A stretch of DNA of 38,164 bases from Pseudomonas antarctica (GTDB lineage: Bacteria > Pseudomonadota > Gammaproteobacteria > Pseudomonadales > Pseudomonadaceae). The position numbers and the translations under genes are program-made. The first letter of the stretch is position 1. The number at the start of each line of letters is the position of its first letter. The stretch lies in assembly GCF_900624995.1 (NCBI RefSeq), contig NZ_UYXQ01000034.1, positions 1-38,164 of the forward strand, read 5' to 3'. The notes below the pieces were generated by a model. The model had not been told where the DNA came from. It did not search any database and was given only the letters and a program-made list of their open reading frames with translations. Shown here in pieces: positions 17,082 through 24,900 of the stretch.

Positions 17082-17415
17082 AAAACAGCCGCCTGGTAAA
17101 TCGACTGGGCACGCCTGCCAGTGCGCCACAAACAACCCCTTTAGTCTTAACACCGACGGTGCCCCCACCGCCGCCAGTCTGAATACCGCCTTGAGACACT
17201 ACTCCCGTGCCAACCCTTGGCAAGGGCGCTGCAGGCCTGGGCTAAAGCACTAGTCATTGAAACGCGCCGGAGCGCGTAAAAACCGGAGCTGATCGCAATC
17301 CGGTGTGGGACCCGGCCTGATCATCCAATTGTCCGACCCGCCATCGGTCGGGTTAAGTTGCCCACACAAAAGATATATCTTAAGTTATGTCTAAACCTGT
17401 CTGGAGCGAGGCAAC
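17082..17415. other. intergenic region before the PadR gene
   Basis: This holds a short hairpin CCGACC-(7)-GGTCGG at 17333-17351 and the palindromic operator at 17370-17381. I see no gene or clear terminator for the PBP gene. Confidence 0.5.
17370..17381 (+). promoter_or_regulatory. palindromic operator, likely for the PadR regulator
   Basis: AAGATATATCTT is a perfect 12-bp palindrome, flanked by TTAAGTT at about 17353 and 17380. AT-rich ATAT-containing palindromes of this kind are typical PadR sites, and YqjI-type regulators repress their own promoter. It lies 35 nt before the start codon, close to where the RNA polymerase would bind. Confidence 0.6.
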
Positions 17416-17961
17416 ATGAGAGAACATCCCCACCAACGGCCCGCCCATGGCGGTGACGGTTTCGACAAACGCCCTGGCCGGGAACGCGGCGAGCGCGGCC
17501 CACGGGTTTTCGCAGCGGGCGACTTGAAGCTGCTGTTACCCTCCCTGATCGCAGAGCAGCCCTGCCACGGCTATGACCTGATCCGCCAGATCGAAAGCCT
17601 GTTCGACGGCGCCTACACCCCAAGCCCGGGTGTGATTTACCCCACCCTGACCTTTCTGGAAGAGAGCGATTTGATCGTCGGCAACGCCGATGGCGGAAAA
17701 AAGCGCTACACAATCACCGACGCCGGTCGTCTCTTCTTAAGCGAGCAAGCCGTTGCTCTTGACGGCGTGCGCATGCGCATCGATGTCAGCAAGCGCTCGC
17801 TGCGTGGCCAGGACCGCCCGCCGCAAATCCATGAGGCGGTGCACAACCTGCGCCACGCCTTGCATTCGCACCACGGGCGCTGGAGCCCTGAAGAAATCGA
17901 TCGTGTCGCGGCGCTGCTCAATAGCACCGCTCAAGCCATTGCCGACGGGAAAAACCTATGA
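17416..17961 (+). CDS. yqjI: PadR-family transcriptional regulator, YqjI-like
   Basis: The 181-aa protein has a PadR winged helix with CHGYDLIRQIESLFDGAYTP then SPGVIYPTLTFLEE, very like E. coli YqjI. YqjI represses the neighbouring reductase gene yqjH and loses DNA binding with nickel. Here an N-terminal extension of about 35 residues (HPHQRPAHGG then Arg-rich) replaces the Cys/His-rich extension of E. coli, keeping four His and no Cys. Metal sensing may be weaker or changed. The gene overlaps the reductase gene by ATGA, so they form one unit under the operator at 17370. Confidence 0.88.
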   Translation: MREHPHQRPAHGGDGFDKRPGRERGERGPRVFAAGDLKLLLPSLIAEQPCHGYDLIRQIESLFDGAYTPSPGVIYPTLTFLEESDLIVGNADGGKKRYTITDAGRLFLSEQAVALDGVRMRIDVSKRSLRGQDRPPQIHEAVHNLRHALHSHHGRWSPEEIDRVAALLNSTAQAIADGKNL

Positions 17962-18725
17962 ACACTCAAGCTATCCATCGCGTCACCCATGAAATCAAGC
18001 GTCGCCGCCTGGACGTACTGCGCGTGGTCGACATCACTCCACGCATGCGCCGCATCACCTTGGGCGGGCCTGAACTCGCCGGTTTTATCAGCCTGGGCAG
18101 TGACGATCACATCAAACTGCTGTTCCCGCAGAACGCCGCCGAGCAAGCCGCACTGGAAAGCCCGGGCTTCAGTATCAAGGGCGACGGCCCGCAACCGGCC
18201 ATGCGTGACTACACGCCACGGCGTTTCGACCTGAGTATCGGTGAGCTGGATATCGACTTCGTACTGCACGGCGATGGGCCTGCGTCGACCTGGGCCGCGC
18301 AGGCGAAAGTCGGCCAACACCTGCACATCGGCGGGCCACGCGGCTCAATGATCGTGCCGGACATCTTCGACAGCTATTTGCTGATTGGCGATGAAACAGC
18401 AATCCCGGCCATTGCCCGCCGCTTGGAAGAACTGCCGGCGGGGCGCAAGGTGCTGGCGGTGATTGAAATCGCCAATGTGTCGGAACAACAGCAACTGAAA
18501 AGCGCAGCGGATGTGGACGTGATTTGGGTAGTCCGCGGCCAGGACGACTTGCCCGACACGGTGCGTAATCTGACGCTGCCGAGCGGCTCGCTGTACAGTT
18601 TTGTCGCCACCGAGACCCAGCTGTCACGCCAGGTTCGCCGTGTGCTGCTGGACACACACAAGGTCAATGAAGAATTCCTCAAGGCCGTGGGCTACTGGCG
18701 CGCGCAAGGCAGCGAGCACGAGTAA
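17958..18725 (+). CDS. yqjH: siderophore-interacting protein, NADPH-dependent ferric reductase, YqjH-like
   Basis: The 255-aa protein has the FAD-binding siderophore-interacting layout: RRLDVLRVVDITPRMRRITL, then the FAD-site block YTPRRFD, then GPRGSMIVPDIFDSYLLIGD for nucleotide binding. Members reduce Fe(III)-siderophores in the cytoplasm and release iron. Its start is within the stop of the PadR gene, so it is coupled to it, matching yqjI/yqjH of E. coli. The end is followed by a hairpin repeat and the convergent Pr6Pr gene. Confidence 0.9.
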   Translation: MNTQAIHRVTHEIKRRRLDVLRVVDITPRMRRITLGGPELAGFISLGSDDHIKLLFPQNAAEQAALESPGFSIKGDGPQPAMRDYTPRRFDLSIGELDIDFVLHGDGPASTWAAQAKVGQHLHIGGPRGSMIVPDIFDSYLLIGDETAIPAIARRLEELPAGRKVLAVIEIANVSEQQQLKSAADVDVIWVVRGQDDLPDTVRNLTLPSGSLYSFVATETQLSRQVRRVLLDTHKVNEEFLKAVGYWRAQGSEHE

Positions 18726-18742
18726 GTCGAACACACATCAAC

Positions 18743-18769
18743 GGTGGGAGCGGGCTTGCTCGCTCCACC
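18743..18769. repeat. REP-like hairpin between convergent genes
   Basis: GGTGGGAGCG and CGCTCCACC pair with one bulged base. It is the 'gtgggagcgggcttgctcgct' type common between Pseudomonas genes. Confidence 0.65.
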
Positions 18770-18770
18770 T

Positions 18771-19397
18771 TTAGTTTCGCGGAGGCTTTAAGAATTTATC
18801 CAGCCCCACCACTGCCAATGCAATCACGATGAACCCCGCCAGAATCCCCCCGGCATTCACAAACACTTGTGGATAACCGAGGGTGTCCACGTCAATGAAC
18901 GGGTACTGATACTGCCCGAGCAGATGCCCACGCAGCAGCGCATAAGCGAAGTAGACCAACGGGTAGATCACCCAAGCGCCGAGGTGTTTGAGGCGCAATG
19001 TGCCTTTGGGCACACACCGCCACCAATAGACCACAAACAGCACCGGCATCACGTCGTGCAGCAATTCGTCGGCAATAAATTGAAAACCCGTCGGGCTCCA
19101 TAAGTGCCGCAGCAGCAGGTTGTAGGCCAGGCTGACCACGACAATGCTCGTGGCGATCCCACTGCTGACCGGGGGCGCCAGGAAGAACCGTTTCGCCGCC
19201 GATTCGCGTGTCACCAGCGCATAGCTCAACACCACGACGACCAGGGTATTGGTCAGCACCGTGAAAAAACTGAAGAAGTTGATCAGCCCGCCCAGCAGGC
19301 TCGCGCCGGCCTGCCAGCGCGAATAGAAAATCAGGTACTGCTGAATCACCAGCCCTATCCAACCGGCCAATGCCGCCGCCGCCACATACCGCTTCAT
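18771..19397 (-). CDS. Pr6Pr-family membrane protein
   Basis: The 208-aa protein has about six hydrophobic helices and the family features LINFFSFFTVLTNTLV near the middle, YFAYALLRGH and YPFIDVDTLGYPQV. The family is found in the inner membrane of many bacteria; its role is not established. It begins 4 bp after the stop of the VF530 gene and has no strong ribosome-binding site, so it is probably translated by coupling. Confidence 0.85.
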   Translation of the reverse strand: MKRYVAAAALAGWIGLVIQQYLIFYSRWQAGASLLGGLINFFSFFTVLTNTLVVVVLSYALVTRESAAKRFFLAPPVSSGIATSIVVVSLAYNLLLRHLWSPTGFQFIADELLHDVMPVLFVVYWWRCVPKGTLRLKHLGAWVIYPLVYFAYALLRGHLLGQYQYPFIDVDTLGYPQVFVNAGGILAGFIVIALAVVGLDKFLKPPRN

Positions 19398-19401
19398 GCG
19401 C

Positions 19402-19635
19402 TCAGTCCAACGGGCGTTTGGTGCGCATCAGTTTCACGTATAAGCCTTCGACTTTCTCCCGCGCCCACGGGGTTTTTCGCAGGAACGTGAGGCTCGACTT
19501 GATACTCGGGTCGCTCTTGAAGCAGCGCACATCAATGCGCTCGGCCAGGCCTGCCCATTCGTAATGCTCCACCAAAGTGGTGAGGACGTGTTGCAGGGTC
19601 ACGCCGTGGAGTGGGTCGTTGCTTGTCGCGGTCAT
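19402..19635 (-). CDS. VF530-family (DUF2132) small DNA-binding protein
   Basis: The 77-aa protein reads DPLHGVTLQHVLTTLVEHYE, then WAGLAERIDVRCFKSDPSIK, then SLTFLRKTPWAREKVE, which is the VF530 family. A structure of the Vibrio member suggested DNA binding. I chose the ATG at 19635, because a longer frame would run back through the divergent promoter. It is the first gene of a two-gene unit with Pr6Pr. Confidence 0.88.
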   Translation of the reverse strand: MTATSNDPLHGVTLQHVLTTLVEHYEWAGLAERIDVRCFKSDPSIKSSLTFLRKTPWAREKVEGLYVKLMRTKRPLD

Positions 19636-19757
19636 GCCGGGCCTTTTGCAAAAAGAGGAAACACAGCCGCGCACCTTAGCCGACGGGACGTAGAGGTGGA
19701 AGCACTGCATTAAATATAGCCCTTGAGAAAAAGTTCCTCTTTTCAGCAAAAAAAGAG

Positions 19758-19774
19758 ATGCTATATTGTAACGA
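19758..19774 (+). promoter_or_regulatory. Zur-like box upstream of the ZnuD-like receptor
   Basis: ATGCTATATTGTAACGA lines up with the rpmE2 box, GTGTTATACAGTAACAC, sharing 5 of 7 bases in each half-site (TGxTAT and GTAAC) with the same 3-bp centre. It lies 76-92 nt before the receptor start, in an AT-rich promoter region. Confidence 0.55.
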
Positions 19775-19849
19775 TACTTATCAAAAGTAACGAATTCGAT
19801 ACCGTTTTTAAGCCTTCTCTTTTTGTGCCGTTTTGCCAAGGAATGTCCG

Positions 19850-21868
19850 ATGTCCCTCTCTTCTCTCTGGCGCTTGACCCCAGTCGCCGCCGCCCTGCTG
19901 ATCTGCTCCGAAGCCCACGCCCTTGAGTTGCAACCCCAAGTCATCACCGGCAACCCGCTGGGCAGCGAGCAACTCGCCGCGCCGACCACTGTGCTGGAAG
20001 GCGATGACCTGACCCTGCAACAAAAAGGCAGCCTCGGCGAAACCCTCAACAAGCAGCCGGGCGTGTCGTCTTCGTACTTTGGCCCAGGCGCCAGCCGGCC
20101 GATCATTCGAGGCCAGGACGGCGACCGCATTCGCATCCTGCGCAACGGCGTGGGCGCGCTGGATGCATCATCGCTGTCCTACGACCACGCGGTGCCGTTA
20201 GACCCGGTCAACGTCGAGCGCATTGAAATCGTGCGCGGCCCCGCTGCCCTGCTGTACGGCGGCAGCGCCATCGGCGGCGTGGTCAACACCTTCGACAATC
20301 GCATCCCCACCGAAGCCATTGAAGGCATCCACGGTGCTGGCGAATTGCGCTACGGCGGCGCCGACACCACCCGCAGCAGCGCCGGCAAACTGGAGGCCGG
20401 CAACGGCACCTTCGCCCTTCACTTGGACGCGAATGCGCGGGCATTCAACGACCTGAAAATCCCTGGCAAGGCGCGTAGCCGCCACGCCCCGCAAACTGAC
20501 GACAGCCCCGGCAAAAACGGTCGGCTGGGCAACAGCGACGGGCGCCAGGACGGCGGCGCAGTCGGCGGTTCCTACACTTGGGATGACGGTTACGCCGGGC
20601 TGTCCTACAGCAACTACGACGCCAACTACGGCTCACCCGCCGAGCAGGACGTGCGCATCCGCATGAAGCAGGATCACTACGCTTTTGCGTCCGAGATCCG
20701 CAACCTGCAAGGCCCGTTTACCTCGGTGAAACTCGACGCGGGCTACACCGACTACGAGCACCGCGAAATCGAAGGCGGCGAAACCGGCACGGTGTTCAAG
20801 AACAAGGGTTATGAGGCACGCGTTGAGGCGCGCCACCAGCCGATCGGCCCGTTTGATGGCGTAGTCGGCGCACAGGTAACCCGCAACGCGTTCTCGGCCC
20901 TGGGCGAAGAAGCCTTCGTGCCGCAGACCGACACCAGCGCCGGCGCGCTGTTTATCCTCGAAGAAATGCAGGCCACCGAACGCCTCAAGCTCAGCCTCGG
21001 CGGGCGCCTGGAACACACCAACGTCGACCCGGACGCCAAGGGCAACGCGCGCTTCGCCGGTGCCGACAAGTCCAAGGACTTCACGGCCGGCAGCCTATCA
21101 TCGGGCGCGGTGTACTCCCTGACGCCAGTCTGGTCCCTGGCCGCAACCCTGGGCTATACCGAGCGCGCACCGACCTTCTACGAGCTGTATGCCAACGGTG
21201 CCCACGTCGCCACCGGCACCTACGAGCTGGGCGACGCCAACCTGAAGAAAGAAAAAGCCGTGTCCAGCGACTTGGCGCTGCGCTTTGACAATGGCACCCA
21301 CAAGGGCAGCTTCGGCGTGTTCTACAGCCGCTTCTCCAATTACATTGGTCTGTTGGGCACCGGTCGTACGCTGAACGACGAAGGTGAGGCAGACGCAGGC
21401 GGCATCCCTGAATACACATACTCCGGCGTGCGGGCACGTTTCGCCGGCTTCGAAGCCCAGGATCACTGGAAGCTGGGTGAAGGCGCCTACGGCAAGTTCG
21501 CCCTAGAGCTGTCGGGCGATTACACCCGCGCCACCAACCTCGATACCGGCGAAGCCTTGCCACGCATTGCACCGCTGCGCTTGAACAGCGGCTTACTCTG
21601 GGAGCTGGACCGCTGGCAGGCACGAATCGACGTGGAACATGCAGCGGGCCAAGGGCGTGTGCCGCATAACGAAAGCGGCACCGATGGCTACACCACCTTG
21701 GGCGCGAGTGCGGGTTATCGCTTCAATGTCGGTGGCAGCCAGTGGCTGGCGTTCGTCAATGGCGAAAACCTGACCAACCAGACCGTGCGCTATGCCAGCT
21801 CGATCCTGCGCGATATCGCCCCGGCGCCGGGCAGAAGCGTGCAAGTGGGTATCCGCACCACCTTCTAA
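19850..21868 (+). CDS. znuD: TonB-dependent outer-membrane receptor, ZnuD-like (zinc uptake)
   Basis: The 672-aa protein has a signal peptide (residues 1 to about 24, cut after SEAHA), a plug domain with RPIIRGQDGDRIRILRNGVG, and VERIEIVRGPAALLYGGSAI typical of ZnuD (PA0781 of P. aeruginosa). A 22-strand barrel follows, ending in a terminal Phe (GIRTTF). It should bring zinc, or a zinc complex, across the outer membrane with TonB energy. Few His-rich stretches are seen in the extracellular loops compared with some ZnuD proteins. The start at 19850 has AAGGA 7 nt upstream; an earlier ATG at 19823 would spoil the signal peptide. A Zur-like box lies upstream. Confidence 0.88.
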   Translation: MSLSSLWRLTPVAAALLICSEAHALELQPQVITGNPLGSEQLAAPTTVLEGDDLTLQQKGSLGETLNKQPGVSSSYFGPGASRPIIRGQDGDRIRILRNGVGALDASSLSYDHAVPLDPVNVERIEIVRGPAALLYGGSAIGGVVNTFDNRIPTEAIEGIHGAGELRYGGADTTRSSAGKLEAGNGTFALHLDANARAFNDLKIPGKARSRHAPQTDDSPGKNGRLGNSDGRQDGGAVGGSYTWDDGYAGLSYSNYDANYGSPAEQDVRIRMKQDHYAFASEIRNLQGPFTSVKLDAGYTDYEHREIEGGETGTVFKNKGYEARVEARHQPIGPFDGVVGAQVTRNAFSALGEEAFVPQTDTSAGALFILEEMQATERLKLSLGGRLEHTNVDPDAKGNARFAGADKSKDFTAGSLSSGAVYSLTPVWSLAATLGYTERAPTFYELYANGAHVATGTYELGDANLKKEKAVSSDLALRFDNGTHKGSFGVFYSRFSNYIGLLGTGRTLNDEGEADAGGIPEYTYSGVRARFAGFEAQDHWKLGEGAYGKFALELSGDYTRATNLDTGEALPRIAPLRLNSGLLWELDRWQARIDVEHAAGQGRVPHNESGTDGYTTLGASAGYRFNVGGSQWLAFVNGENLTNQTVRYASSILRDIAPAPGRSVQVGIRTTF

Positions 21869-21918
21869 GCCCCTGTGAAAGCGGCTTGCGCTGGCAAGTG
21901 CAGTTTGTCGTGGCCAGC

Positions 21919-21974
21919 GGGGCTGTCGTGACGAGCGGGCTTATTGTGGCAAGCCCGCTCGCCACAACAGCCCC
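21919..21974. repeat. long REP-like hairpin
   Basis: The arms 21919-21942 and 21951-21974 pair at 22 of 24 positions (GGGGCTGT...GAGCGGGCTT and AAGCCCGCTC...ACAGCCCC) around an 8-nt loop. It lies shortly after the ZnuD-like stop and may act as its terminator. Confidence 0.7.
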
Positions 21975-21996
21975 ACTCACCCCAAAAGCCTCCAAT

Positions 21997-22027
21997 GATC
22001 GTTCCCACGCTCCGCGTGGGAACGATC
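21997..22027. repeat. perfect inverted repeat of the GTTCCCACGC type
   Basis: GATCGTTCCCACGC and GCGTGGGAACGATC are exact complements around TCC. The same sequence forms the outer arms of the composite repeat at 11459-11575. Confidence 0.75.
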
Positions 22028-22352
22028 TGTCGCGCGACGTTCTGTCACTGTTACCAAATCTGAAATGATGCATCTTGCGATTTGCGCTTTCTCTTGGCGC
22101 ATCAGCGCTTTATCCGTGCCGCAACAAACTGAAGCGTTTCACTTCCGCGGTCGATCCCATCTTGCCGAATTCATCCCTCTTCAGAGACAGCGCTGTCTTA
22201 CACCGACCTGCGCCCGGGAATAAATCGCCCGCCTGTGGATAACCCCCTTATCCCCAGAAAAACCGAATTAACGCTGAACCAAGCCCGCGCCGAATCGTCA
22301 TCTACAGTGAAGCACGGGGTTACATAATTCCAACGTCACGGAGAAACACACT
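22028..22352. other. intergenic region upstream of gcd
   Basis: These 325 bp hold the gcd promoter, which I could not place with confidence. GGAGA lies about 9 nt before the gcd ATG. No other gene is seen. Confidence 0.5.
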
Positions 22353-24770
22353 ATGAGCACTGATGGTGCTTCAAGCCCAAGCCGCCTGCTACCTAGGCTG
22401 CTGGGGATCTTGCTGCTGATCATGGGGCTGGCCTTGCTGGCCGGCGGCGTCAAGCTGAGCATGCTCGGCGGGTCGCTGTACTACCTGCTGGCCGGTATCG
22501 GCATCGCCCTCACCGGCGTCTTGCTGCTGGCCACCCGCCGCGCCGCACTGGGCCTGTACGCACTGGTGCTGTTCGCCAGTACGGTGTGGGCACTGTGGGA
22601 AGTCGGCCTGGACTGGTGGCAGTTGGTGCCGCGCCTGGCGCTGCTATTCGCCTTGGGCATTGTCATGCTGCTGCCGTGGTTTCGCCGTCCGTTGCTGCGT
22701 GGCCAACCCGCGCCGCTGGGCACTGGCGCACTGAGCGTGGCCGTGGTGCTGGCAGGTGCTGCCGCCCTGGCCAGCCAATTCACCAACCCAGGTGAAATGG
22801 TCAAGACCGGCCAACTGGACCGCGACGCCGTGCCAGGTATGGCCAGCGCTGCGCCGACCCAGGCCGATGGCGATTGGAACTCCTACGGCCGTTCGGCCTT
22901 CGGTGATCGTTATTCGCCGTTGGCGCAGATCACCCCGCAAAACGCCCACACGCTGGTGCCGGCGTGGACCTATCGCACCGGCGACATCCCTGGCCCAGGC
23001 GACCCCGGTGAAACCACTGCGGAAAACACCCCGCTGAAAGTCAACGGCATGCTCTACGTGTGCACCCCACACAGCCAAGTGATTGCCCTGGACCCAGACA
23101 CCGGCAAGGAAATCTGGCGTTTCGACCCGAAGATCAGCAGCGAAGGCGCCGCGAACTTCAAGGGTTGGGCGCACATGACCTGCCGTGGCGTGTCGTATCA
23201 CGATGACGCGGTGTACGCATCCGAGCAAAGCCCTACCGGCAGCGCCAGCGCTGCTCCGGTCAGCGCTGTGTGCCCGAAACGCATTTTCGTACCGACTGCC
23301 GACACCCGTCTGATCGCCCTGGACGCCGACACCGGCAAAATGTGCGAAGACTTCGGTGACAAAGGCCAGGTCGACCTGCGTGCCAACATCGGCAGCTTCG
23401 CCCCTGGCGGTTACTACTCCACCTCGCCACCGGCCGTGACCAAGAACCTGGTCGTGATCGGCGGTCACGTGACCGACAACGTCTCCACCGACGAACCGAG
23501 CGGCGTGATCCGCGCGTTCGACGTGCACACCGGCAAGCTGGTGTGGAACTGGGACAGCGGTAACCCGGACGACACCACCCCGTTGGCCGAAGGCAAAACC
23601 TACACCCGCAACTCGCCGAACATGTGGTCCATGTTCAGCGTTGATGAAAAACTCGGCATGCTTTACCTGCCGATGGGCAACCAGATGCCCGACCAATACG
23701 GCGGCGACCGTACCGAAGATTCAGAAAAATACAGCGCCGGCCTGACCGCTCTGGACATCGACAGCGGCCACGTGAAGTGGACCTTCCAGTTCACCCACCA
23801 TGACCTGTGGGACATGGACGTGGGCGGCCAGCCTTCGCTCATCGACATCAAGACCGCTGACGGCGTCAAGCCAGCCGTCATGGCGTCGACCAAGCAAGGC
23901 AGCATCTACGTGCTGGATCGCAGCAACGGCAAGCCGGTGGTACCGATCAACGAAATCCCTGTACCGCAAGGCGCAGTGGCCGGTGATCACACCTCGCCGA
24001 CTCAACCGAAGTCCGACCTGAACTTCATGCCGCCGCCGTTGAAAGAACGCGACATGTGGGGCGTGACCCCGTTCGACCAGATGCTGTGCCGGATCGATTT
24101 CAAATCCATGCGCTACGACGGTCCGTTCACCCCACCATCGCTGCAAGGTTCGATCGTTTACCCAGGTAACTTCGGTGTGTTCGACTGGGGTGGCATTTCC
24201 GTCGACCCGGTACGCCAGATTGCTTTCGTGAACCCGAGCTACATGGCGTTCAAATCGAAACTGATCCCGGCCGCCGACATTGCCAAGCAAGGCCCACGCG
24301 TCAGCGAAACCGAAGGCGTGCAGCCGAACAAAGGCGCGCCGTACGGCGTGATCCTCGAAGCACTGCTGTCGCCTCTGGGTCTGCCGTGCCAGGCACCAGC
24401 GTGGGGTTACGTGGCGGCGGTCGATCTGACCAACCACCAAACCATCTGGATGCACAAGAACGGCACCGTGCGTGACAGCTCGCCGGTTCCAATCCCGCTG
24501 ACCATGGGTGTGCCTAGCCTGGGCGGTACGTTCACCACTGCCGGTGGCGTGGCCTTCCTCAGCGGCACCCTCGACCAGTACCTGCGTGCCTATGACGTGA
24601 AAAACGGCAAGCAACTGTGGGAAGGCCGCCTGCCTGCAGGCGCGCAAACCACACCGATGACCTACACCGGCAAGGACGGCAAGCAGTACGTGCTGGTCAT
24701 GGCCGGCGGTCACGGCTCGCTGGGCACCAAGCAGGGCGACTATGTGATGGCGTTCAAACTGCCGGATTAA
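22353..24770 (+). CDS. gcd: membrane-bound PQQ-dependent glucose dehydrogenase
   Basis: The 805-aa protein has five N-terminal membrane helices within the first 145 residues, then a periplasmic PQQ propeller with DGDWNSYGRSAFGDRYSPL, GWAHMTCRGVSYHDD and tryptophan-docking repeats (LVPAWTYRTGD, GKEIWRFDP, GKLVWNWDSG, GKQLWEGRLP). It oxidises glucose to gluconolactone in the periplasm, passing electrons to ubiquinone. The length and layout match Gcd of P. putida. The quinate/shikimate enzymes share the family, but the N-terminal sequence fits Gcd. A strong terminator follows, so the gene is probably a single transcription unit. Confidence 0.95.
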   Translation: MSTDGASSPSRLLPRLLGILLLIMGLALLAGGVKLSMLGGSLYYLLAGIGIALTGVLLLATRRAALGLYALVLFASTVWALWEVGLDWWQLVPRLALLFALGIVMLLPWFRRPLLRGQPAPLGTGALSVAVVLAGAAALASQFTNPGEMVKTGQLDRDAVPGMASAAPTQADGDWNSYGRSAFGDRYSPLAQITPQNAHTLVPAWTYRTGDIPGPGDPGETTAENTPLKVNGMLYVCTPHSQVIALDPDTGKEIWRFDPKISSEGAANFKGWAHMTCRGVSYHDDAVYASEQSPTGSASAAPVSAVCPKRIFVPTADTRLIALDADTGKMCEDFGDKGQVDLRANIGSFAPGGYYSTSPPAVTKNLVVIGGHVTDNVSTDEPSGVIRAFDVHTGKLVWNWDSGNPDDTTPLAEGKTYTRNSPNMWSMFSVDEKLGMLYLPMGNQMPDQYGGDRTEDSEKYSAGLTALDIDSGHVKWTFQFTHHDLWDMDVGGQPSLIDIKTADGVKPAVMASTKQGSIYVLDRSNGKPVVPINEIPVPQGAVAGDHTSPTQPKSDLNFMPPPLKERDMWGVTPFDQMLCRIDFKSMRYDGPFTPPSLQGSIVYPGNFGVFDWGGISVDPVRQIAFVNPSYMAFKSKLIPAADIAKQGPRVSETEGVQPNKGAPYGVILEALLSPLGLPCQAPAWGYVAAVDLTNHQTIWMHKNGTVRDSSPVPIPLTMGVPSLGGTFTTAGGVAFLSGTLDQYLRAYDVKNGKQLWEGRLPAGAQTTPMTYTGKDGKQYVLVMAGGHGSLGTKQGDYVMAFKLPD

Positions 24771-24792
24771 GTAATACCGGCGGCAAAAACAC

Positions 24793-24826
24793 AGGCGGCT
24801 ACCTTCACCGGTAGCCGCCTTTTTTG
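24793..24826 (+). terminator. Rho-independent terminator of gcd
   Basis: AGGCGGCTACC, TTCACC, GGTAGCCGCCT is an 11-bp perfect stem followed by TTTTTG. It lies 22 bp after the gcd stop. Confidence 0.92.
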
Positions 24827-24846
24827 TGCCTGGCGCAGACCAATAC

Positions 24847-24867
24847 GTGGGAGGGGCTTGCTCCCAC
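24847..24867. repeat. short REP-like hairpin
   Basis: GTGGGAG, GGGCTTG, CTCCCAC is a 7-bp stem of the 'gtgggaggggcttgctcccac' type, between gcd and the convergent EAL gene. Confidence 0.65.
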
Positions 24868-24900
24868 AGGGTGGGTTAGGGGGTGTTCTGGAGATCGGGT

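Noticed and set aside
22644..24713. Long minus-strand open frames inside gcd
   Set aside because: They are antisense shadows of a clear dehydrogenase gene.
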